From assembly GCA_031976395.1 (NCBI GenBank), contig DALYLJ010000196.1:1-5318 (forward strand): DNA of 5,318 bases. The letters run 5' to 3'. This document shows, piece by piece, positions 1 to 5,170 of the stretch. A model generated the notes under the pieces. That model was not told the DNA's origin and made no database searches. It saw only the letters and a list, made by a program, of their open reading frames with translations. The number at the start of each line of letters is the position of its first letter. The stretch's first letter is position 1. The position numbers and the translations under genes are program-made. The stretch is from UBA11164 sp002420085. GTDB lineage: Bacteria; Pseudomonadota; Gammaproteobacteria; Xanthomonadales; Xanthomonadaceae.

Positions 1-451
1 GAGCGGTGGCACCCGCCTCGGCTGTAGCCGTGCTCGCCTCAGCCTCAGTGGTTGCAGTTTCGACGACAGGCGCGGCGGCAACGGCCGTGTCGCTGACCTC
101 AGTGGCCGAGGCAGCGACGGCCTCGCCGGCTGTCGGTGCCGCAGCCGGCTTGCCGGTCGCGATACGAATGCCGCGCGCCTTCATCCAGGCATCGAATTCC
201 TCGGCGGTGAACCCCTTCTCGGCATTGAAGCGATAGGGCGTATTGTCGAATTCGGTCTTCTTCTGATAGCCGGCGGCCGGATCGACCGGTGCCGCAGCGG
301 CAGTCGGAGCAGGCTCGCTACCGGTCACACCATCGCTGACGGCGGCAGATGCGTCCGCCGGGCAATCGCCCCCCTCGACACAGGACTCGGCAAGCACGGC
401 ACTGGCCGGAACCAACAGGACCGTCAACAGCATCGGGGCGAGGCGCTTCAT
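1..451 (-). CDS. Exported protein of unknown function, Ala-rich, partial (C-terminus beyond left edge)
   Basis: The ATG at 451-449 opens a frame with no stop to the window edge, giving 150 visible residues. Residues 1-21 form a Sec signal peptide (MKRLAPMLLTVLLVPASAVLA) with a likely type I cleavage after Ala21. The following ESC is not a proper lipobox. Cys24 and Cys30 lie just after the cleavage site and could form a disulfide. Residues 61-101 are the only complex segment (YQKKTEFDNTPYRFN, then FTAEEFDAWMKARGIRIATGK) and look like a short folded or binding module. Residues 31-60 and 102-150 are low-complexity Ala/Thr/Pro/Glu sequence, probably a flexible linker; the second stretch is close to half alanine. 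A GGAG lies 8 nt before the ATG and a promoter fits further upstream, so this start is well supported. The product should act in the periplasm or outer envelope. I do not recognise the family, and any domain past the linker is outside the window. Confidence 0.82.
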   Translation of the reverse strand, partial: MKRLAPMLLTVLLVPASAVLAESCVEGGDCPADASAAVSDGVTGSEPAPTAAAAPVDPAAGYQKKTEFDNTPYRFNAEKGFTAEEFDAWMKARGIRIATGKPAAAPTAGEAVAASATEVSDTAVAAAPVVETATTEAEASTATAEAGATA

Positions 452-478
452 GGGCAGGACTCCGGAGGGGGCGTCGCC

Positions 479-507
479 AGTGTAGGCGCCTGGATCACCG
501 GCCTCAA
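479..507 (-). promoter_or_regulatory. Predicted sigma70-type promoter of the left-edge exported protein
   Basis: On the minus strand, TTGAGG (507-502) is followed by exactly 17 nt and then TACACT (484-479). Each hexamer matches the sigma70 consensus at 4 of 6 positions. Transcription would start near 472, giving a leader of about 21 nt that holds the GGAG at 463-460. The geometry agrees well with the chosen ATG at 451. This is prediction by eye only. Confidence 0.5.
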
Positions 508-526
508 GCACGGACACCGAGCAAAT

Positions 527-536
527 CCTGATCAGG
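527..536. promoter_or_regulatory. Perfect 10-bp palindrome CCTGATCAGG upstream of the left gene's promoter
   Basis: CCTGATCAGG reads the same on both strands. Its centre is about 60 bp upstream of the predicted start site near 472. This is the distance at which a class I activator bound upstream of the -35 would sit. The site is short and could be chance, and no regulator can be named from it. Confidence 0.25.
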
Positions 537-560
537 CGCACAGTTTGCACACTGCATGTG

Positions 561-582
561 CGGAAAATCGACCCATTTTCCG
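561..582. other. Perfect 8-bp inverted repeat with 6-nt loop
   Basis: CGGAAAAT (561-568) and ATTTTCCG (575-582) are exact reverse complements around the loop CGACCC. The stem is AT-rich in its inner half and no T-tract follows on either strand, so it does not look like a terminator. It could be an operator or part of a small RNA. Confidence 0.4.
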
Positions 583-689
583 GCCTCGGCCTGGCCCGAG
601 CAGCCGTCTTCCCCGATTCGGCCGGCCTTGACACGCATCGGCCTGAAGCACGTCGCTGACCGACCACTACGTCCGTTCGGAAGTGGCCG

Positions 690-709
690 GCGTGCCCTGT
701 CTGGCACGC
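690..709. other. Perfect 7-bp GC-rich inverted repeat with 6-nt loop
   Basis: GCGTGCC (690-696) pairs with GGCACGC (703-709) around CTGTCT. It lies 35 nt beyond the stronger hairpin at 744-772 in the direction of ompA transcription, so it may act as a backup stop. There is no T-run after it. Confidence 0.35.
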
Positions 710-743
710 GATGCCCGGCAGCAAATGCCTGGCCCCCAATGCA

Positions 744-772
744 GGAAAGCCCGGCACGAGGCCGGGCTTTCC
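744..772 (-). terminator. Rho-independent-type terminator of the ompA-like gene
   Basis: GGAAAGCCCGGC (744-755) and GCCGGGCTTTCC (761-772) form a perfect 12-bp stem with a 5-nt loop. On the minus strand it begins 25 nt after the stop codon of the OmpA-family gene. The A/T bases sit at the foot of the stem, so the CTTT on the 3' arm serves as a short U-tract, a common form in GC-rich Proteobacteria. The near-symmetry would allow some function in the other direction too, but no plus-strand gene ends here. Confidence 0.8.
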
Positions 773-797
773 GCTTCCGTGAACGGGCCGGTCAGGC

Positions 798-1886
798 TCA
801 GTTCTGGACGTTCAACTCGGTGCGCCGATTGCGGGCACGACCTTCGCGGGTGTCGTTGCTGTCGATCGGACGCAGTTCGCCGTAACCCACCGGACCAACC
901 ATGCGGCTGGCATCAATGCCGTTCTGGCCGAGGTAGTCATAGACCGCCTTGGCACGCCGCTCGGACAGACCCTGGTTGTAGTTCTCCGGGCCGGTCGCAT
1001 CGGTATGGCCGGCAACCTCGACCCGAAGCTGCGGGTACTTCTTCAGGATTTCGATCGCCTCATTGAGAGTGGCGATGGCATCCGGGCGCAGGGTGGACTT
1101 GTCGAAATCGAAGTTGACACCGCGCAGATCGATGGTCAGCGGCACCGGACAACCGTCCGGACCGACCGCCGTACCGGCCGGCGTGTTCGGGCAGCGGTCG
1201 TCGCAGTTGTTGACGCCGTCGCCGTCATCGTCGAGATCGGCACAGGTGGTGACCGGGGCCGGCGGCGGCGCCGGTGGCGGGGTCGGCGGGGCAGCCGGCT
1301 GGCGCTCCGGACCGAACTTGATGACCAGGCCGACATTGGCGAACAGGTCGAAGAAGGTGTCCTGATTCGGCCGGGTGGCACTGTTGTCGTCGATGTCGAT
1401 GCGGTAACCGAGTTCCGTGCGCAGACCGACGCGACCGTAATCGACGCCGACGCCACCACCGAACAGGCCATAGGGATAGCTGTCCTTGCGCCGGGCCGGC
1501 GAAGCCGGATTGCGGATCAACTCGAACTCTTCACGTGCCCACTCGATACCGGCACCGGCCATCAGGTACGGCGCCCAGTTGCGGCCGTCCTCGACGAAGT
1601 GGTAGCGACCGGTCAGGCCGACGCCATACTGCGACCAGTGCAGATCGTTGGCCGACTGTTCGGGATTGGCGTAGTTGGCTTCGAGGTCGAGCGACCAGTT
1701 CGGGCTGAAGTGCTTGCCGACGCCCAGACGCAGGCCGAGAGCGTTGTCGGCGTCGCGATCGTTATCGGTAATGACCACGCCCGGCATGATGTTGACGTAC
1801 CAGCGATCGTCGAACTCCTGCGCGCTGGCAATGGCGGACGCACCGAGCGAGGCCATCAGGGCACTGGCAATGAGGGTCTTCTTCAT
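798..1886 (-). CDS. OmpA-family outer membrane protein with TSP3 calcium motif
   Basis: This complete 362-residue protein anchors the outer membrane to peptidoglycan. Residues 1-22 are a Sec signal peptide ending in ASA. Residues 24-191 are a beta-barrel with alternating Gly/aromatic strands (for example LFGGGVGVDYGRVGLRTELGYRI, 141-163, described here only by position and pattern). Residues 195-212 are a Pro/Ala-rich hinge. Residues 215-246 contain one thrombospondin type 3 motif: D219, D221, D223, G224 and D230 fit DxDxDGxxxxxD, and Cys215, 228, 232 and 246 flank it. Residues 256-362 are the OmpA C-terminal domain, with NFDFDKSTL, GHTDATG and LSERRAKAV; D296 and R311 align with the diaminopimelate-binding Asp and Arg known from Acinetobacter OmpA. 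AGGAGG lies 6 nt before the ATG, which fixes the start. The gene has its own promoter and terminator. The architecture resembles OprF-like porins, but pore activity cannot be judged from sequence. Confidence 0.95.
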   Translation of the reverse strand: MKKTLIASALMASLGASAIASAQEFDDRWYVNIMPGVVITDNDRDADNALGLRLGVGKHFSPNWSLDLEANYANPEQSANDLHWSQYGVGLTGRYHFVEDGRNWAPYLMAGAGIEWAREEFELIRNPASPARRKDSYPYGLFGGGVGVDYGRVGLRTELGYRIDIDDNSATRPNQDTFFDLFANVGLVIKFGPERQPAAPPTPPPAPPPAPVTTCADLDDDGDGVNNCDDRCPNTPAGTAVGPDGCPVPLTIDLRGVNFDFDKSTLRPDAIATLNEAIEILKKYPQLRVEVAGHTDATGPENYNQGLSERRAKAVYDYLGQNGIDASRMVGPVGYGELRPIDSNDTREGRARNRRTELNVQN

Positions 1887-2012
1887 CTTGTTCCTCCTGG
1901 GGTTTGGGGGCGATTCCTGATCGTTTCCTGAGCGTTGCGCGTTCAGGTTACAGGGAGATTGCAGAACACGAACCCTGCCGCCCCGGAGTCGGCGATGCCG
2001 ACCCGTGACGTT
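1887..2012 (-). promoter_or_regulatory. Long 5' leader of the ompA-like mRNA with a 5'-terminal hairpin
   Basis: The predicted leader starts near 2012. About 10 nt in, GTCGGC and GCCGAC (2002-1997 and 1993-1988) form a 6-bp stem with a 3-nt loop. Further down, TCAGGAA occurs twice, 11 nt apart (within 1915-1932), ahead of the AGGAGG at 1898-1893. Long leaders with a stem at the 5' end are known to stabilise E. coli ompA mRNA. A similar role here is inference. Confidence 0.4.
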
Positions 2013-2018
2013 AACGGG

Positions 2019-2047
2019 ATTCTAACCTTGCGGGCCGGACCTGCCAA
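2019..2047 (-). promoter_or_regulatory. Predicted sigma70-type promoter of the ompA-like gene
   Basis: On the minus strand, TTGGCA (2047-2042) is followed by a 17-nt spacer and then TAGAAT (2024-2019). Each hexamer is one base off consensus. The -35 begins only 7 nt after the prpD stop codon, so the ompA-like gene can be transcribed independently. Transcription should start near 2012, giving a leader of about 125 nt. Confidence 0.65.
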
Positions 2048-2053
2048 GCGGAT

Positions 2054-3508
2054 TCAACCGATCTGACTGAACAGATCCAGCACGCGGTGAATCGGGGTCG
2101 CCTCGAATTGGTCGGGATTGCTGGTGAGCGCCAGAATCTGTCTGACCCGAGCGGCCGGCAGGTGTCCGGTGAGTGCAGCATCGAACTTCTCCAGCAGCAC
2201 CGGGATGCCCTCCGACCGACGCCGACGATGGCCGATCGGGTAATCGATCGAAACCTTCTCAGTCGCGCTGCCGTCCTTGAAGAACACCTGCACCGCATTG
2301 CCGATGAAGCGCTTGTCCGGATCGAAGTAATCGGCGGTGAAACGCGGGTTTTCGACGACCGTCATGCGCGCCCGCAGGGCGTCGATGCGGGGATCGGCGG
2401 CGACCGCATCGGTGTAGTCGTCGGCGGTCAGGCGACCGAAGATCAACGGCACGGCAACCATGTACTGGATGCAATGATCGCGGTCGGCATAGTTGGCCAG
2501 CGGGCCGGTCTTGTCGATGATCCGGACGCCGGCTTCCTGGGTCTCGATCTCGATCCGCTCGATCTGGTCGATACGGTCACGGACCTCGACATGCAGCTTC
2601 ATCGCACATTCGACGGCGGTCTGGGCATGGAACTCGGCCGGATAACTGATCTTGAACAGCACGTTTTCCATCACATAGCTGCCGAATGCGCGCTCGAACT
2701 CGAAACGCTTGCCGCCGAAAGCGACGTCGTAGAAGCCCCAGGTTCTGGCGGTCAATGCCGAGGGATAACCGACGCAGCCCTTGATGGCGTTGAAGGCATG
2801 GGTGACCGCACGCCGACAGGCATCGCCGGCAGCCCAGGATTTGCGCGGCCCGGCGTTCGGCGCATGACGATAGGTGCGCAGCACGCCATTGTCGATCCAA
2901 CTGTGCGAGACGGCATTGATGATCTCGTCCTTGCCGCCACCGAGCATGCGGGTGGCAACGGCGGTCGAAGCCAACCGCACCAGGATCACGTGGTCGAGGC
3001 CGACCCGATTGAAACTGTTGCGCAGTGCGTAGACACCCTGGATTTCGTGCGCCTTGATCGCCCATCCGAGCACGTCGCGCACGGTGATCGGGGCACCGCC
3101 CTCGCGCTCGGCCTTGCGGCTGAGGTAGTCGGCAACCGCCAGGATCGCCCCGAGATTGTCGGACGGATGGCCCCATTCGGCGGCCAACCAGGTGTCGTTG
3201 AAATCGAGCCAGCGAACCTGGACACCGATGTTGTAGGCGGCCTGGACCGGATCCAGTTCCCACGCGGTCGCCGGCACCCGCACGCCGCCCGGCAGCACCG
3301 CCCCCGGAACCACCGGCCCCAGATGCTTGACGCATTCGGGATGACGCATCGCCAGCAACGCGCAGGCCAGCGAATCCATCAGCATGTAGCGGGCGGTATC
3401 GTAGGCTTCGACCGACTCGATGCGTTGATCGACGACGTAATCGGCGATGGCAACCAGTTCGGCGTCGGGCTCGGGACGCTTGGCGGAACGGATGTCGTGC
3501 TGGCTCAT
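2054..3508 (-). CDS. prpD: 2-methylcitrate dehydratase (MmgE/PrpD family)
   Basis: PrpD dehydrates 2-methylcitrate to 2-methyl-cis-aconitate in the cytoplasmic methylcitrate cycle, which breaks down propionyl-CoA. The 484 residues match the length of E. coli PrpD (483), and the match as I recall it is close along the whole protein. Conserved blocks include WLDFNDTWLAAEWGHPSDN at 100-118, KAHEIQG at 152-158, NSFNRVGLDH at 164-173, RTYRHAPN at 211-218, RKSWAAGD at 222-229, GYPSALTA at 247-254, ENVLFKISYPAEFHAQTAVE at 281-300, DRDHCIQYMVA at 342-352 and YPIGHRRRR at 423-431. The helical N-terminal domain and the smaller C-terminal domain are both complete. AGGAA lies 6 nt before the ATG. No prpB, prpC, acnD or prpF adjoins it, which is unusual, since prpD normally lies in a prp operon. 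The permease lies 117 nt upstream on the same strand, and the ompA-like gene downstream has its own promoter. No frameshift or lost motif is visible. Confidence 0.95.
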   Translation of the reverse strand: MSQHDIRSAKRPEPDAELVAIADYVVDQRIESVEAYDTARYMLMDSLACALLAMRHPECVKHLGPVVPGAVLPGGVRVPATAWELDPVQAAYNIGVQVRWLDFNDTWLAAEWGHPSDNLGAILAVADYLSRKAEREGGAPITVRDVLGWAIKAHEIQGVYALRNSFNRVGLDHVILVRLASTAVATRMLGGGKDEIINAVSHSWIDNGVLRTYRHAPNAGPRKSWAAGDACRRAVTHAFNAIKGCVGYPSALTARTWGFYDVAFGGKRFEFERAFGSYVMENVLFKISYPAEFHAQTAVECAMKLHVEVRDRIDQIERIEIETQEAGVRIIDKTGPLANYADRDHCIQYMVAVPLIFGRLTADDYTDAVAADPRIDALRARMTVVENPRFTADYFDPDKRFIGNAVQVFFKDGSATEKVSIDYPIGHRRRRSEGIPVLLEKFDAALTGHLPAARVRQILALTSNPDQFEATPIHRVLDLFSQIG

Positions 3509-3537
3509 GGCGCATTCCTGACGGGAGAAAGCCGCCT

Positions 3538-3546
3538 ATTTTGCCA
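3538..3546 (-). promoter_or_regulatory. prpD: Possible extended -10 element for prpD
   Basis: On the minus strand, TGG is followed directly by CAAAAT (3543-3538), which fits a TGn extended -10 pattern with a 4 of 6 hexamer. Transcription would start about 23 nt before the prpD ATG. No -35 hexamer is visible at the right distance, and the surrounding DNA is GGTC-rich, so this is weak. Read-through from the permease gene is the alternative. Confidence 0.2.
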
Positions 3547-3625
3547 GACCCGCCGACCACCACGCGCACCCCGACCGACGACCGACCGACCCCGGTCCGG
3601 CTCGGACATCACCGGCAACCGATTC

Positions 3626-4945
3626 TCACCACCGGCGGAACAGGTAGATCAGCACCCCGATTGCCAGGGCGATCGCCCCGGCCAGGAGATTCTCGACCCG
3701 GGTCGCCAGCAACAGCACGGAGGCGACGGCGAATGCCAGGATCGGAATGATCGGCCCGCCCGGCAACACGAAGGCCGAAGGCGCGTCGGCGAACCGCCGT
3801 TGGAGGATCGGCACGGCTGCCGCCACTCCCAGATAGCCGGCCAAGCGTGCCACCACCGACAACAGCGCCAACTGCACGAAACTGCCACTCACAGCCAGCA
3901 CCAGAGCGATCGCTGCCTGAATGCCGATCGCGGCTGCCGGCGTCCGCCAACGCGGGTGTACCCGACCGAACCAGACCGGCCCATAGCCGTCGCGGGCCAG
4001 GGCGAACAGGTAGCGCGGACCGATCAGCATGGTGTTGCCGATATTGCCCAGAATCGAAACCACCGCACCGACGGTCAGCAGACCGACCGCGATCGGCCCA
4101 GCGAAGCGGCCGGCCGCCTCGGCCAGAGGCGCCTCCGACGTGGCCAAGCCAGGCAGGGTCATCAGCGCCACCGCCTGGACACCGACATAGATCATCGTCA
4201 CGACCGCGATCATGGTCAGCATCGCAAACGGCACGTCACGCCTGGGATTGGCATATTCGCCCGCCGCCGCCGGGGTGTTCTCGAACCCGGCGTAGGCGAA
4301 CAGCAGCAGCAGCGCCGCCTCGGCCAACCGCTGACGATCCAGCGGGGCCTGATCAACACCGGTCAACACCGATCCATCGGCAAACCAGACCCCGACCACC
4401 ACGAAGAAGACCAGGGGCACCAGCTTGCCGATGGTCAACACCACGGCCATGCGCGCCCCGGCGGCCACACCGACCAGATTGACCCAGGTGACCAGACCGA
4501 GACCGGCAACGATCACCACCACCCGGCCCAGTCCATCGACCGCACCCGGCCACACTTGGCCACTGGCCAGGGCCAGACCGTTGGCCAGGGCCGCCACCGA
4601 AGCCACCCGCGCCAACCAGGTCATCCAACCGACCTCGAAACCGACGAAATCACCGAATGCCTCGCGGGTGTACAGATAGGCCCCACCCGGCTGATCGAAG
4701 TGGCTGGCTGCCTGCGCGAAGCACAGCACCAGCAGCAGGGCAGCCAACCCGGCCAGGGCAACCGCCCACAGGCTGGCCGGCCCGAGCAACAGCGCGGCGG
4801 TGGCGGGCAGCAGGTAGATGCCGCTGCCGATCACGTCATTGATCGACACCCCGACCAATTGCCAGCGCGAGATGGCACGGACCAGACCCGAACTGGACGG
4901 GTCGGCGCTGTCGCGCGTGTGATTTTCCGGACGGCGCCCTGGCAT
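3626..4945 (-). CDS. Amino acid permease, APC superfamily, 12 TM segments
   Basis: This is a complete 439-residue inner-membrane transporter, probably a proton- or sodium-coupled amino acid symporter or an exchanger. About 12 hydrophobic segments can be placed, near residues 29-50, 53-77, 99-128, 141-160, 166-188, 207-228, 240-262, 283-305, 334-352, 355-378, 397-413 and 418-436. Family marks are the broken first helix with GSGIYLLP (40-47), QPGGAYLYTREAFG (85-98), the sixth helix with FAYAGFENTPAAAGEYANP (216-234), and the cytoplasmic GPRYLFALARDGYGP (309-323). The length and 12-helix layout fit the AA_permease_2 group with a LeuT-type 5+5 fold. Substrate cannot be read from the sequence. The start is less certain than the others: only AAAGG, 5 nt before the ATG, serves as ribosome-binding site. 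The N-terminal 20 residues are polar and variable. A role in feeding propionyl-CoA-yielding amino acids to the prpD pathway is speculation from proximity alone. Confidence 0.92.
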   Translation of the reverse strand: MPGRRPENHTRDSADPSSSGLVRAISRWQLVGVSINDVIGSGIYLLPATAALLLGPASLWAVALAGLAALLLVLCFAQAASHFDQPGGAYLYTREAFGDFVGFEVGWMTWLARVASVAALANGLALASGQVWPGAVDGLGRVVVIVAGLGLVTWVNLVGVAAGARMAVVLTIGKLVPLVFFVVVGVWFADGSVLTGVDQAPLDRQRLAEAALLLLFAYAGFENTPAAAGEYANPRRDVPFAMLTMIAVVTMIYVGVQAVALMTLPGLATSEAPLAEAAGRFAGPIAVGLLTVGAVVSILGNIGNTMLIGPRYLFALARDGYGPVWFGRVHPRWRTPAAAIGIQAAIALVLAVSGSFVQLALLSVVARLAGYLGVAAAVPILQRRFADAPSAFVLPGGPIIPILAFAVASVLLLATRVENLLAGAIALAIGVLIYLFRRW

Positions 4946-4964
4946 CAGGGCCTTTTACGGCAGA

Positions 4965-4970
4965 ATTAGA
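4965..4970 (-). promoter_or_regulatory. Possible -10 hexamer for the permease gene
   Basis: TCTAAT on the minus strand (4970-4965) is one base from TATAAT and lies in the only AT-rich patch of the region. It would start transcription about 12 nt before the permease ATG. No matching -35 is seen 17 nt upstream; that position is instead occupied by the left copy of the direct repeat at 4988-4998. This would suit an activator-dependent or regulated promoter, but the evidence is thin. Confidence 0.25.
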
Positions 4971-4987
4971 TGAACAACAATATCCAT

Positions 4988-5019
4988 TTCGTACAAAAAT
5001 ACATACCGTTCGTCCAAAA
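4988..5019. repeat. Direct repeat TTCGTnCAAAA, two copies 21 bp apart, in the divergent promoter region
   Basis: TTCGTACAAAA (4988-4998) and TTCGTCCAAAA (5009-5019) differ at one base. Their starts are 21 bp apart, two turns of the helix, so a protein bound to both would sit on the same DNA face. The left copy also lies within an imperfect palindrome, TTTCGTACAAAA, centred on GTAC. The pair lies between the permease gene and the right-hand exported-protein gene, which makes a shared operator plausible. No regulator is identified. Confidence 0.4.
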
Positions 5020-5035
5020 GACCTGGATTCGAGCC

Positions 5036-5064
5036 TTGCCAGCCGGTAGCAACCCGACTAGGCT
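5036..5064 (+). promoter_or_regulatory. Predicted sigma70-type promoter of the right-edge exported protein
   Basis: TTGCCA (5036-5041) is one base off the -35 consensus. After a 17-nt spacer comes TAGGCT (5059-5064), which keeps the most conserved T, A and final T of the -10. Transcription would start near 5071, giving a leader of about 100 nt. An AT-rich stretch lies upstream of the -35 and could help as an UP-like element. Confidence 0.42.
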
Positions 5065-5072
5065 CGCCCGTC

Positions 5073-5138
5073 AGGCGCCTGTTGCAACGACCGGTCGTCC
5101 TGAGCGACTCGCGGCGGCTGGCAGCCACCACCGAGTCG
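5073..5138 (+). promoter_or_regulatory. Palindrome-rich 5' leader of the right-edge gene
   Basis: AGGCGCCT (5073-5080), GTTGCAAC (5081-5088) and ACGACCGGTCGT (5087-5098) are three perfect palindromes lying end to end. Next, CGACTCG (5105-5111) and CGAGTCG (5132-5138) form a 7-bp stem enclosing a small hairpin (GGCT 5116-5119, AGCC 5123-5126). All lie between the predicted start site near 5071 and the ribosome-binding site at 5158-5163. They could fold in the leader RNA or act as DNA sites. I recognise no known riboswitch. Confidence 0.3.
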
Positions 5139-5170
5139 ATTCGTTGAACACTTCTCTGGGGAGAGATTCC

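Larger units (their letters stand above)
452..797. other. 346-nt non-coding region between the ompA-like gene and the exported-protein gene
   Basis: No convincing gene lies here. From right to left it holds the ompA-side terminator (744-772), a 7-bp hairpin (690-709), an 8-bp hairpin (561-582), a 10-bp palindrome (527-536) and the promoter of the left gene (479-507). Short open frames cross it on both strands, but they run through these structures, lack a ribosome-binding site and have Arg/Pro/Ser-rich compositions typical of chance frames in GC-rich DNA. Confidence 0.7.

Noticed and set aside
628..633. A perfect TTGACA on the plus strand, possible -35 of a small RNA
   Set aside because: No acceptable -10 hexamer occurs 16 to 19 nt downstream, and no plus-strand terminator or gene follows apart from the ompA terminator stem.
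504..707. A 67-codon minus-strand frame in the non-coding gap, containing a CxxC
   Set aside because: It would start at a GTG inside the hairpin at 690-709, has no ribosome-binding site, and runs over the promoter of the left gene.
556..885. A 109-codon plus-strand frame in the gap
   Set aside because: It runs through the terminator hairpin at 744-772 into the antisense of the ompA-like gene and is Arg/Pro/Ser-rich without any recognisable feature.
1005..1931. A 308-codon plus-strand open frame over the ompA-like gene
   Set aside because: It is also codon-aligned antisense to a well-identified gene and has the Val/Arg/Asp-rich composition of an antisense shadow. No ribosome-binding site or terminator fits it.
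3571..3590. Tetranucleotide-like run of CCGA units between prpD and the permease
   Set aside because: Only two pairs of units separated by a 3-nt interruption are present, which is too short and imperfect to call a functional microsatellite in GC-rich DNA.
3595..3607. Hairpin GTCCG-GCT-CGGAC downstream of the permease as a terminator
   Set aside because: The stem is only 5 bp and no T-tract follows on the minus strand, so it does not support a terminator call.
2087..4969. A 960-codon open frame on the plus strand covering prpD, the gap and the permease
   Set aside because: It is codon-aligned with both minus-strand genes, which share one frame. It stays open because they lack TTA, CTA and TCA codons. 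Its product is a Gln/His/Arg/Asp-rich sequence with no fold signal, while the minus-strand products are clear families.
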